From Pegea sp. RAD2-039 (Eukaryota; Chordata; Thaliacea; Salpida; Salpidae), in assembly GCA_034620365.1 (NCBI GenBank), contig JAQGEQ010000308.1:1-64000 (forward strand): DNA of 64,000 nt. Direction: 5' to 3'. Of the stretch, positions 33,201 through 45,055 are shown piece after piece. Position numbers and translations under genes: made by a program. The notes below the pieces were generated by a model that was not told where the DNA came from, made no database searches, and worked only from the letters and a program-made list of their open reading frames with translations. Numbering within the stretch: the first letter of the stretch is position 1; the number at the start of each line of letters is the position of its first letter.

Positions 33201-35113
33201 ATCTCAAAACCAACTTCCTATCATCTTTTTTAATCTCAAAAAACCTCAAAATCTTCAACCTCTCATCTACATCTCTTTATTAATCAACCCTCACACATAT
33301 CACTGACTACTTTAAATGTCGTACTACTTTTCTGGCAGCGCCGGTTTGTGAAGTGGAAGTGACGTCATCGACAAAATTAAGCGTTCACTTCCTGTCACTT
33401 CCGTTTACATGTAAAAGTTGTTTGTGTGCAATTAAGCAGGCGGTGATTCATGTTGAAAGGGTTTATCACATGCGCTGACATTTCCTTCAATCGAAACTAG
33501 TCGTTCTTATCTAATTTGCATAAAATCGCAACTTATTATGTGCAGAGAAGTAAGAAGACTTTATATAAACCGATCAAGATGCCTCCAGTAAAAGCTGTTG
33601 ATAAAAAGAAGACAAAACCTCCGCAGCGAATCGAGTTATCAGAACCAGTGATCTCTCAATGGCTTGAAGTATGTCTTTAAATACATCTCAGATCATTTAA
33701 AGATTAATCTTTCAGGAAAACTACATCACTTCAAATCAACATTTCCAATTTGTGTTGAAAGAAGATCTTCTTGTTCATTTCTGTACCCATTTCGATATCG
33801 AAAGATCTCCAAGTCTTGCTCACTACTTCTTCAAGATCCTCAAAGAGCAGATCTGTGTCTCAGGATCAGTTTGGGAAGATATCTCTTTTGAAGGGAAGTA
33901 CGGAGCATTAGAAGATAAAAAGATCTTCCGTCTTCATCATAAAGATCAAGCAACTTTTGCGGGATTAAAACCAAGTTGTGAGCGACCACCTCTAGATGCG
34001 GTCCCTGTCCGGCTACGATTTGCTGAAGCTGTCCAGACTAACCAGCAACCCTCTGACCAGCGACCACAACGATCATTAAAACCACCCACAAGTGCTTCGA
34101 CTTCTACACGAGTCGCTAGTGAAGGACAAGCCAAGAAGACATGCAGTACGCGTCATCGCGATATCGCGTTCACGTGACTTTATCAAACATTTCTTTCAGT
34201 TAGTTTAATTGGACCTTTAGATGAATTCAAAAGAAGTTTCAACGCGAAGGGGATCAGTAGCAGCATCCTTCTAAAGATCTCTCCTTTCGAGAACGCCGAG
34301 TGGTCCTCTTTAAGACCTATCTTCATCGATGGGTGTAACGTGGCTTTTCAGTAAGTTTGAAGACTCACCTGCTTCCAGCACCTTACTCCTCGTTCAGATA
34401 CGGGATGGAGAGGTTCTCGTATCGCGGAATCGCGATCTGCGTCCGGTTGTTTTGGGAACGGGGGCATCGCAACATCAATTGCATTCTTCCTCAAAGTCGT
34501 TATGATATGAGATCGAACACTGAAGATGATAAGGTAGCGCCATCTAGTGGTCGATGATTTATCTGATGTTAAAATGTCTTTTAGGAGATTCTAGATCGAT
34601 TGCTGGAGTTGAAGATGCTGCGTCTGACTCCTTCATCTTATAGTAGAGGAGCGACGCGCGACTCGTACGATGATCGGTCAGTTTTGAGAAGACCTCGAAG
34701 CTAATTTACATTTTAGTTGTTGATATTTTCAGTTTCACTTTGACCTTCTCAAAGGTCAATGATGGAGTCGTGATCTCAAATGATAAATTCCGCGATATCG
34801 CGAATGAGTATGGAAACGTTTTAAGGATCGGATTTGCTTTTAATGGGGACCTTTTTGTTGTTCCTTGTGATCCACATGGTAAAGGTTCTTCACTTGATAA
34901 AATCCTCACCAAAAAACATCCTTCAAGCAAACTTCCTTCGAAGAATAAACCTTTGAGGTTCATAGATCTATTTCATAAATTTCTAGATTTTCATTTTTAT
35001 TTCATTTCAGCAACTTTCTCGGCTCTTCATCTTCTAGTAGTTGGCGTAAGTCTCAATCCTAATATTTTGTTCTTTAAAACCATTTCTTGTATACAGGATC
35101 CAATAAAAAGTAG
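30288..35113 (+). CDS. N4BP1/KHNYN-like protein with NYN ribonuclease domain
   Basis: Proposed single gene of 14 exons. The 5' half is 30288-30443, 30505-30591, 30650-30802, 30851-30943, 31039-31130 and 31272-31305. The 3' half is 33546-33668, 33716 to about 34145, 34200-34350, 34398-34533, 34585-34676, 34733-34957, 35011-35045 and 35097-35113. The 5' half resembles the KH-like N-terminus of N4BP1 (LPSCIFTAFQKNF...VTISGTKDNVNLAFSFLDFL...LKNELLKL). The 3' half ends in an NYN/Zc3h12a-type RNase: IFIDGCNVAF, YRGIAICVRLFWERGHRNI, YDDRF, VVISNDKFRD and FVVPCDPHGKGSSLDKIL. All the catalytic aspartates are present. Between them, SQWLEENY...HFCTHFD...FFKILKEQ...KYG resembles an RFX-like winged helix. 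The join from ATA (31305) to AGAAGTAAG (33546) is in phase, but the two halves could be separate genes: the first would stop at 31329 and the second start at ATG 33579. Such nucleases degrade RNA and act in antiviral or mRNA control. Confidence 0.7.
31475..33091 (-). CDS. class A GPCR, MECA-like (cannabinoid/lysophospholipid/adenosine cluster)
   Basis: Two exons (32417-33091, 31475-31981) give 393 residues with seven hydrophobic segments. The extracellular N-terminus has NSST, NGSS and NESW glycosylation sequons. TM1 contains GNIFVIAVLI, TM2 has LAIADLLVG, TM3 ends in IAIDRYFYV (DRY), and TM7 carries LNSILNPFFYFW (NPxxY). A CCCC cluster follows TM7 and could be palmitoylated. The TM4-ECL2 words YRKIVTRRR and SGWNC resemble cannabinoid and S1P receptors. 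As in that cluster, the usual Cys at the top of TM3 is absent, while ECL2 has several cysteines of its own. The ligand cannot be named. A splice acceptor lies 13 bases before the ATG. The gene lies wholly within the large intron of the N4BP1-like gene, on the opposite strand. Confidence 0.92.
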
Positions 35114-37437
35114 TCATTTGATGATCCTGGTATAAATCTTCCTGTGGTTTCTGAAAAATATTTTTGGGGGTTTTTTAAACTGTCTGAGAAGTTGAAGATG
35201 AAAAGTAGATTCTTAAATCCACCTTTTAATGGATTTTCAGCTGGTTTTTTGAAATTAGATGATAATTCTGACAGTTTTATGTTTTTATCATCAATTTAAG
35301 CATCATGCTAAAATCTGCCTGAATTTTCTTTCAATTTTTTTTACCTTCAAAAATTTTTTTCTTTTTTGGAAACTTTCAAATCAAATTTGACTTACGTTGT
35401 TCTCAACGAGAACTTTTCTTTGTAAAGTTGAAATAAAATATCTCAAATTATTTAAATATCTCAGAAATTAATTAACTTTTCAATTTGGCAACACTAAAAA
35501 ATTTAAGAATAATAAATTAATTAATTTGGAAACTTTACATGAATAAAATTAAAAAAAAAAAACTAAAAACTTTTGAGTTTTCTAAACAGTCAGATGCAGA
35601 AATAACTTCAAACTTTTGTTGGTTGTTTAAAAAGTATATTTAAAGGTTTTGAGAGGCTTGTATTGAAGTTAAACATTTATTTAAAAATACTTCCTATAGT
35701 TTTTATAGATAAAGCTTTCATGGAATACTAACACAATTCTTTTTACACAAACGTTTTGCAAGCATCCTTTCCTACTAAAACTTTGTGAGCTATTACCCAG
35801 AGCTTGCTGTTGCTAGAAATGTCTCTGCTGAGTAAGGAGAAGATCAAATGATAATTGTTAGATGATTTCAAACATTCACCTAAATAATTACTCAATACTA
35901 AATTGAGTAACAACTGACAATTAAAACAGCGATGGTGACATCTAAAAGCTTGTTGTTGCAATAGTTGTCTGGAAATGTAAACTTGTACATAGTTTCAAAA
36001 TGAGTAACTTCAATTTATATCAAAAGCAGAACTATTTCAAAATCTGTGTATTATTAGAAGTTAATTACAAAGTTACGATAATTATGTTAATGACGTTGAA
36101 TACTACTTAATAAAGTATTTAAACAAATCAGGAATTTTTGAAAACTTTTCAACTTAATCTAATCATTTATCAGTTTAATTATTTCAAATTAAAATAGATT
36201 AGATTTGAAGTTGTTAAAGTAATTAGGAAGATTTCGTCTTCTACGAGACGGACTCATAACTTAGTATTTATAAGTTTAATAATATCTTTATTATTTTATG
36301 AGTATTTCAAAATATCATGAAATAAACTTTTATGATCAAAATCTAATTTATAACTTTTTAGAAAAATATTCTTACTAAAGATCGTTTAAATCTTACAAGA
36401 TTGAAATAAGAACACAAAATTATATTTAGTATTTAAGAAGGTTTATAATAACTCAGTTATTATCTTTGTTATTAAACATGTTTATCAACATACCCCAAAA
36501 ATTTAACAATCAAAATATTTTGTAATACTAAACTTATTTAAATTGTTTATAAATTAAACCGAAATAAGTTTATATCTCTAAACTGACAATTTGTTTGCTG
36601 CGTTTCCAATTAATTCAAATTATGCTTTTCTTAGAAATGAAAAAAATATCTAAAAATAGCTTGAAATAAAAAAATGTATAAGCGACTTAAAATGTTATTT
36701 TAGTTTTTCTATAAAATATTAATGTATCTTTGTAATTTTCAATTCAAAATTAACCAAAAACTCTTTTTAGCTGTTTACATACCATTTAATGATTAACTCA
36801 CTTCAAAATTTCTACTTTTAGAAATATTTAGATATCCTAAAAACTTCACCTATATTTTGAATTAAAAATAAAAGAATTAAATAAAACTATAAAAAATTTG
36901 TTTAGTAATTTAAATGTAAATATTTTTAATTTTTTTCGTTTTAATTAAATATTTGAACTTTTTGAGCTAGAAAGGTTTCAGTTTCTAACTTTTAGTTTTA
37001 AAAATGTTTTTTTTGAAAGAATTGTTTATATTTTTTGGTTGAAAAATACTTTTTCCAAGTATTTATGAGAACTTTAAGTTAAAGAAGTTTTTGTATAAAA
37101 TTAAACTTTAAAATATATATTTCCAGTTCAAGATATTTTCTTTATAATTTGAACTTTTTATAGTTGAGTTAAAAAACAGTTTTTCTAAACATTTTAAAAC
37201 CTAGAATTTAAAACAACTTTTTAATTATTTTAAGAATTCTTATATAAACTTGTTAGTTTAAGAAATGTAAAATATGAAAAGTATCCAGTTGTTTTTAGAT
37301 AAGTTTTTATCTTTTATGAATTTAGAATTACTTGACTTTAGCTAATCATAAAAATTAATTTCTAATAATTTGATTTTTTTAGTATTTTATATATAATATA
37401 TCTTCTTTAATAAAAAAGGAATAGTTTGAGTTGTAAA
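35114..37437. other. spacer, no gene seen
   Basis: AT-rich sequence of 2.3 kb between the N4BP1-like gene and myosin VI, both on the plus strand. Nothing recognisable in either strand. A ttttttag acceptor at 37382 lies 55 bases upstream of the myosin start. Confidence 0.5.
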
Positions 37438-40400
37438 ATGGATAATGGAAAGACAGTATGGGGTCCTCATAGTGAAAATGGTTTTGTAATTGGAACAATC
37501 ATTGATATAACCCAAAATTATATCACAGTTAAACCAAAAGATACAAAAATAAAAGTGATTTTTTAATATTTAAATTTGTTGATGAAATTTATATTAAATA
37601 AATCAACAAAAATAAAAAGTTTGGTTTTATCCTGAGCTTGTTTTCAGGCAATAACAGCTCCTTATAATCAAGTCTTTCCAGCTGAGCCAGATGAGAAAAA
37701 AGAAGTTGATGATAATTGTTCTCTAATGTATCTAAATGAAGGAACTTTGTTACATAACTTGAAATTACGATACCAAAAAGATAAGATTTATGTAATTTTA
37801 TTTTACAAATTAATTAATTTAAAATCGAAAAAATCAATACAAGCGTTTTAAGTACTCTTCAGTTATCAACAACTTAACATTTCGTTTTTAGACTTATGTA
37901 GCAAATATTCTGATCGCTGTCAACCCTTACAAGGACATTAAAGGACTTTACTCGAAAGATAAGATCTTACAATATAAGGGAAAGTCCCTTGGGACTCTAG
38001 CTCCACATTGTTATGCAATCGGTAATTTTTTCATTTGCGTTTTCAACTTTTACAAAAACTTCTTTCAATTGAAACCTTTTATTTTTATTTCTTTTATTAA
38101 ACTTTTAACAACAAATTTGAGACTAATTTCCCAGAAATTTGACATTTTCAGCTTTTGTCAACAAATTTTCGACCAAAAATGGATTTTTAATAAATTTCCG
38201 CCGAACAAATTTCAAAATTCGATTATTTTCATTTTAATCGATTTTAATTCGGTTTGCAGCTGACAAAACCTTTAGAGATTTGAAAGTCTTGAAATTATCT
38301 CAATCAATTATTGTATCGGGTGAAAGTGGTGCCGGAAAAACCGAAAACACGAAATTTGCGTTGCAATACATCGCTGATAACTACGGATCAGGCGATGATA
38401 TCGATAAGAGAATTGTTCAAGGTGAGAACGACTCAAAACACAACCACGTGACCAACCACGTGACTTTCTCTGCAGCAAATCCTTTATTAGAGGCGTTTGG
38501 AAACGCGAAGACAATGCGAAATAACAATAGCAGTCGATTCGGGAAATTTATCGAAATTCACTTCTATAAGGTTCAACTTCGATTCAACTATCGCGTCAAT
38601 GACGTCATCTTCTTCTAGAATAAAGTCGTCGGTGGTTTTATTTCTCATTACTTGTTGGAGAAGTCGCGGATAGTGAGCCAGAGTTCGAAGGAACGAAATT
38701 ATCATATCTTTTATCGACTTTGTTGTGGAGCTTCAAATGATTTGAAGAAGAAACTTCATCTTGAAGCTCCTGAATACTTCCGGGTAATTCCCTCCTCATT
38801 TGCATATCGTAATTTGCATAATTTCGTGATCTGTAGTATCTACAAAACGGGACTACTCAGTACTTCATCCAGAAGGACTCCTTGAGATCTGTGGATTCAG
38901 GAAGACTCTCTGCAGAAGTAAGATCATCTTCATCTTGATCCTCATCTCATCTTGATCTTCATCTCATCTTGATCTTCATCTTGATCCTCGTCTTGATCCT
39001 CATCCTGATCCTCATCTTCCTCATAATCTTCATTTTGATCTTCATCTTGATCCTCGTCTTTATCCTCATCCTGATCCTCATCTCATCTTGATCCTCATCT
39101 CATCTTGATCCTCGTCTTGATCCTCATCCTGATCCTCGTCTTGATCTTCTTCCTGATCCTCATCCTGATCCTCATCTCATCTTGATCCTCATCTCATCCT
39201 GATCCTCGTCTTGATCTTCTTCCTGATCTTCATCTCATCTTGATCCTCATCTTGATCTTTATCCTCATCTTTGCTCTGATCTTCTTTCAATCCCTAATCT
39301 TCATCATCAACATTAAATCTTCTCCCTGATCCTCATCTTCATCTTTAATTCAAACTGCTGATGTCTTCAGCATAAAAAAAAGGGTCCCTTAGAAGACCCA
39401 ATGTTGGATGACTTCAAAGACTTTCAAAAGATCAACGAGGCGATGAAGCAAATGGGGATCAGCCAATCAGATGCCGAGGAGTTTTACGGAATCGTCGCAG
39501 GAGTCTTACATCTTGGAAATATTTCATTTAAAGACGCTGACAGCACTTCAGGTGATTTGGTGGTGACGTCATCGACTTGGTGACGTCATCAATTGTTGTA
39601 GGTGGATGTAAGGTTTCGGAAGAAAGCCAGAAGTCGGTAGAGATCACTTCAAAACTTCTTGGACTTGATCCTGACTCTCTGACGGAAGCTCTAACCAATC
39701 GAGTCATGAAGTCGGCTGGAGAATCAGAAACCATCAAGTAAGTTCCAAACCACGTGACCAGTGACACGTGACCAGTGACATGTGACCGGTTGACACGTGA
39801 CCAGTTGACACGTGACCAGTTGACACGTGACCAGTTGACACGTGACCAGTTGACACGTGACCAGTTGACACGTGACCAGTGACACGTGACCAGGGACATG
39901 TGACCGGTTGACACGTGACCAGTTGACACGTGACCAGTGACACGTGACTAGTTGACACGTGACTTGTTGACATGTGACTTGTTGACACGTGACCAGTTGA
40001 CACGTGACCAGTTGACACGTGACCAGTGACACGTGACCAGTTGACACGTGACTTGTTGACACGTGACCAGTGACACGTGACCAGTGACACGTGACCAGTG
40101 ACACGTGACCAGTGACATGTGATCAGTTGACATGTGACCAGTTAACACGTGACTTGTTGACACGTGACCAGTCGACACGTGACTTATTGACACGTGACCA
40201 GTTAGCACGTGATCAGTTGACATGTGACTTGTTGACACGTGACTTGTTGACACGTGACCAGTGACACGTGACCAGTTGACACGTGACCAGTTAGCACGTG
40301 ATCAGTTGACATGTGACTTGTTGACACGTGACTTGTTGACATGTGACTTGTTGACCAGTGACCAGTGACACGTGACCAGTTGACACGTGACCAGTGACAC

Positions 40401-43400
40401 GTGACCAGTGACACGTGACCAGTTGACACGTGACCAGTGACACGTGACCAGTGACACGTGACCAGTGACATGTGATCAGTTGACATGTAACCAGTTAACA
40501 CGTGACTTGTTGACACGTGACCAGTTGACACGTGACTCGTTGACACGTGACCAGTTGACACGTGACCAGTTAGCACGTGATCAGTTGACATGTGACTTGT
40601 TGACACGTGACTTGTTGACATGTGACTTGTTGACCAGTGACCAGTGACACGTGACTAGTTGACACGTGACCAGTTGACGCGTGACCAGTTGACAACTAAC
40701 TTCTTATACTCACCAGGGTTCCATTGAACAAGACACAATCCAACAACGCGCGCGAAGCTCTTGCAAAAGCGGTTTATTCTCATCTTTTTGATCACGTGGT
40801 GTCGCGCGTCAATGAGTGCTTTCCTTTCAAAGAATCGACAGGTTACATCGGAATTCTTGATATTGCCGGGTTTGGTGAGAGATTGAAAGAAACTTTTTGC
40901 TGAATTATCGATTAATTTTGATTAAAAACTTCAGAATATTTCGAAGTGAACAGCTTTGAACAGTTTTGTATCAATTATTGTAATGAAAAGTTGCAACAAT
41001 TTTTCAATCGAAGAGTACTTCATGAAGAACAGGAATTGTACGAAAAAGAAGGATTAGGTGTTCATGAAGTTCATTACTCTGACAATCAAGACTGTATCGG
41101 TACATCAGAAAGACTCTAAAAGATGTAGATCTTTATTAAGATGTTTTCAGATCTCATTGAAGCTCCGAGAGTTGGTATCTTGGATATTTTAGATGAAGAA
41201 AGTAAACTTCCTCGTCCATCTGATAAACATTTCACTTCAATGATTCATCAAAACCATAAAAATCATTTTCGTGTTTCCGTCAGTTGTACATCTTCATCAT
41301 GTGACTGATCACGTGACCTATCTACTTTCAGATTCCTCGTAAATCTCAACTGACGACTCACAGAAATCTTCGAGATGATGAAGGATTCCTGATCCGTCAT
41401 TTTGCCGGAGCAGTTTGCTACCAAACAGTTAGTTCCGTCTCAGCCAATCAAAACCTTCTATTTCGTTCTTTATCAGGATAAATTCGTGGAAAAGAACAAC
41501 GATGCACTTCACTATTCACTTGAGAAGTTAGTTTCGAGCAGCAAAGACGACTTCGTGCGTCGATTGTTCGAGAAGAATGGAAGTAAAGCTTCTTCGAAGG
41601 GAAAATTGTCTTTTATAAGTGTTGGCAACAAGTTTAAGGTATCTTGAAGAAGATTATCTTGTTGATCTTTAACTAATCTTTCTTGAAGACACAATTAGGG
41701 AGCTTGTTGGAGAAGTTGGAGAATACGGGTTCAAGTTTCATCAGATGCATCAAACCGAATTTGTCAATGCAAGAAAAGTTGTTTAGTGGAAGTCAAATCC
41801 TAAATCAGCTCCAATGTTCAGGTTGATCTTCATCTGATCTTCTTCTGATCTTCATCTGATCATCTTCATCTGATCTTCTTCTGATCTTCATCTGATCATC
41901 TTCTGATCCTCATCTTCTGATCTTCTTCTGATCCCCATCACCTAATCTTCATCTTTTGATCCTCATCTTCTGATCTTTATCTTCTGATCCTCATCTCTTA
42001 ATCTTCATCTTCTGATCCTCATCTTCTGATCTTCTTCTGATCTTCATCTGATCATCTTCATCTGATCTTCTTCTGATCTTCATCTGATCATCTTCTGATC
42101 CTCATCTTCTGATCTTCTTCTGATCCCCATCACCTAATCTTCATCTTTTGATCCTCATCTTCTGATCTTTATCTTCTGATCCTCATCTCTTAATCTTCAT
42201 CTTCTGATCCTCATCTTCTGATCTTCTTCTGATCTTCATCTTCTAATCTTCTTCTGATCTTCATCTTTTGATCTTCATCTTTTGATCCTCATCTTTTAAT
42301 CTTCATCTTCTAATCTTCACCTGATCCTCATCTTTTGATCTTCACCTGATCTTCATCTTCTGATCTTCATCTTCTAATCTTCACCTGATCCTCATCTTCT
42401 GATCTTCTTCTGATCTTCATCTTCTAATCTTCTTCTGATCTTCATCTTTTGATCTTCATCTTTTGATCCTCATCTTTTAATCTTCATCTTCTAATCTTCA
42501 CCTGATCCTCATCTTTTGATCTTCACCTGATCTTCATCTTCTGATCCTCTACAGGGATGGTTTCTGTCCTCAATCTCATGCAAGGGGGTTACCCGTCTCG
42601 AACTCAGTTCAGTGAAGTCTATGAGATGTATCGCGCGTTGATGCCAGCGAGACTCCGTCGTCTAGATCCGAGACTTTTCTGCAAAGTATCCTTGTTTCAA
42701 CTTCTTCAACTTCTGATGACTTTTTTAACAGGCTCTTTTCAAAGCGTTGGGTTTGAACGACACTGACTTCAAATTTGGAATGACTAAAGTCTTCTTTCGA
42801 CCTGGCAAGGTAACAGCTCGATGTGATGACGTCATACATCGATATTTTGTGTCAGTTTGCAGAATTTGATGAGCTGATGAGATCAGATCCGGAAAATATG
42901 AAGATTTTGATCTCTAGAGTTGAGAAATGGTTGATCAAAGCGAGATGGAGGAAAGTGCAGTGGTGTGCTCTGTCTGTTATCAAATGTGAGATCTTCATCA
43001 ATTTGATCTTCATCTTCTGATCTTCATCTTCTGATCTTCCTCTTTTGATCCTCATCTTCTGATCTTCATCTTCTGATCTTCATCTTCTGATCTTCATCTT
43101 CTGATCTTCTTCTGATCCTGATCTTCATCTTCTCAGGCAAGAATAAGATCCTTTGGCGTCTGGCGCATTACATAACCATCCAGAAACACATCCGCGGTTA
43201 TCAAGCGCGACGCATCCACCAGCCCAGGTTTGTGACGTCATCACCTACTCCATATGACGTCATCACCTGTGTCTTCGACAGAATTCGTTCTTTCGGGCGT
43301 TCTTTGAAACTTGCAGCTCAATTGACGAAGATGAATCAAATCGTCGATGCTCTGAAAGAAAACAAAGACGCGATGAAGTCGCGAGTGAGTGTTCATGATC

Positions 43401-45055
43401 AGAAGGTCCGGAAACATCTCAAAGACATCCAAGTGAGCTCTCTCATGATCCCAAGATCAATCTTGAGTTCTTCCGGATGTTGCAGATGACAATCATGAAA
43501 GAGGAAGTGATGCAGAAGGTTTATCGTGATCTTGTCAAATCCGAAGAAGATCTTCTCAAGGATCTGATGTCAAAGAAGATGGCGGAAGAAGAACGCGAAA
43601 AAGCGAAAAAGATTCAGGTACGCGGATGTGATCCGGGATCGAAGATGAAGATCGGATTTTTGTAGGAGGCACTAGAGCGAGCTAGAGAGTTGAGACTAGA
43701 AGAAGAGCGGAAGAAGAAGTTGGAAGAAGAATTGAAAGAGAAGAAGCGACGCGAAGAAGAAGAAGAGCGAAAAAGGTTTGTCACGCTTGAGTGATTTCGA
43801 TTGAAGCTCACTGATTGGTCGACAGAAAAGCGGCGCTAGAAGCTCAACGAAAGAAGGAAGAAGAAGAACAGAAGAAGAGAGAAGAAGAGCAGAAGAAGAT
43901 TCAGGTCTGGAGGAAGATTTTTTTGAAAATTTTTGACTTTTTTGTTTTTAGGATCAAATTGAAGCTCAACTGGAAGCTGAAAGAAAAGAAGAAGATAAAA
44001 AGTAGAAAAGTATTTCATAGAATATGCAAATGAGATTGTTGTCGTCATAGAAACGCGATTTTGGAGCAAGAACGTCGAGACCGTGAACTTGCGATGCGAT
44101 TGGCGCAGGATGAAGGACAAGCCCAAGTGGTCGAGGACACAAGTGCCCTGGAAAAGAGGTCCCGGATGTGATTCAAATGATTTTTTATAAATTTGTAAAT
44201 TTTAAACAGAACTCTTCAAGTGACGAGGCCATCTAGTGACAAGAAAGATTTATCGCGTTACAAATTCGCTGAACTTCGCGACGCCATCAACACTTCGACA
44301 GGTTGAAAGGTCAAAGGTCACCGGAAGTTTCAACCGGAAGTGTTTTTTAGATATCGCGTTCATTGAAGCGTGTCGCGAAGAATTCCATCGAAGATTGAAA
44401 GTTTACCATTCTTGGAAAGCGAAGAATAAGGCAACGAATAACCTAGATCGATCTCAGAGAGCTCCTAAGTCGGTTGTAGATCACGGTAAGATCTGATCTT
44501 CATCTTCTTCCAAGATCTAATCTTCATCAACAGCCCAACAATCACAAAACGCGTTCTACAACGCGACCACCGTTGCCATGGCAAGCAAAGTAGCGGCTCA
44601 AGAACAACAACAACGATATTTTCGGATTCCTTTCATCAGACCTTGTGATCGCGGAATCGCGCCCGAGTTACAAAAACGCGGTTGGTGGTACGCCCATTTC
44701 GATGGTAAATACATCGCGCGTCAGATGGAACTACATCCGGGGAAACACCCGCTTCTACTAGTCGCTGGTGAGTGTTACGTCATCAGGAAGTATGAGATTG
44801 AGATGATATTTTAGGTAAAGATGATATGCAGTTATGTGAATTAAGTCTTCAAGCAACTGGATTAACTCAAAAAAAAGGTGCTGAGATCTTACCTCGTCAA
44901 TTTGAGGAGGTTTGTTTTGTTTATTCCTAAAAATCTTTTATTACAAATCTATTTGATAGGCTTGGTTAGCTCATGGTGGTCAAAATTATCATCTCGAAGC
45001 GATTAGAAAAGGACAAGCCAAAGATACTTACGCAACTAGAAAACTACAAAAATAA
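37438..45055 (+). CDS. MYO6: myosin VI heavy chain
   Basis: Thirty exons give 1254 residues, the length of human MYO6. They begin 37438-37554, 37648-37791, 37892-38021, 38260-38421, 38476-38570, 38619-38783, 38837-38917 and 39371-39551, and end 44534-44767, 44815-44909 and 44960-45055. The motor has the P-loop [23 protein letters not shown] and switch II DIAGFEYFE. After the converter ([20 protein letters not shown]) comes the class VI reverse-gear insert and [11 protein letters not shown], then one IQ-like segment. A charged E/K/R helix (exons 21-24) forms the lever extension. The cargo domain has [18 protein letters not shown] (RRL site) and [18 protein letters not shown] (WWY site), which bind adaptors such as optineurin and Dab2. 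The only minus-end-directed actin motor; it acts in endocytosis and autophagy. Four introns carry repeat arrays. Confidence 0.97.
38918..39360 (+). repeat. pyrimidine-rich intronic repeat, myosin VI intron 7
   Basis: The intron between exons 7 and 8 is about 450 bases instead of about 50 and is filled with irregular units of 6-18 bases built from catcttgatc, ctcatc and ctgatcctc. On the transcribed strand it is pyrimidine-rich and studded with CTGAT/CTAAT-like words. The same vocabulary recurs in two later myosin introns and, in reverse complement, in CIP2A. Confidence 0.9.
39750..40695. repeat. CACGTG minisatellite, myosin VI intron 9
   Basis: About 60 units of 12 or 15 bases (gacacgtgaccagtt and gacacgtgaccagt, with cttgttgaca and atgtgac variants) fill the intron between exons ending at 39737 and starting at 40717. 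Most units contain the palindrome CACGTG, the canonical E-box; variants read CATGTG. Long open frames on both strands (Ser-Thr-Gly-His-Val and Val-Thr-Cys-Gln type) arise only because the unit lengths are multiples of three and are not genes. Confidence 0.95.
41822..42554 (+). repeat. pyrimidine-rich intronic repeat, myosin VI intron 15
   Basis: This intron is almost wholly composed of cttctgatc, cttcatctt, ctaatcttc and ctgatcctc words. It contains longer duplications: a stretch with the rare word gatccccatcacctaatc occurs at 41930 and again 192 bases later, and a block beginning cttcatcttctaatcttcac at 42301 repeats 181 bases later. It grew by short slippage plus larger segmental duplications. 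The last unit runs directly into the splice acceptor ctctacag. Confidence 0.92.
42986..43136 (+). repeat. pyrimidine-rich intronic repeat, myosin VI intron 18
   Basis: A short array of cttcatcttctgat units (about 9-15 bases) extends this intron to about 150 bases. Same vocabulary and same polarity as the arrays in introns 7 and 15. Confidence 0.85.

Noticed and set aside
34706-34963. Minus-strand 85-codon open frame
   Set aside because: Shadow of the NYN exon 34733-34957, which has the conserved nuclease motifs on the plus strand.
39528-40647. Overlapping frames of up to 139 codons with Ser-Thr-Gly-His-Val type repeats
   Set aside because: Produced by a 12/15-base CACGTG minisatellite whose unit length is a multiple of three. 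The position is an intron of myosin VI with good flanking exons.
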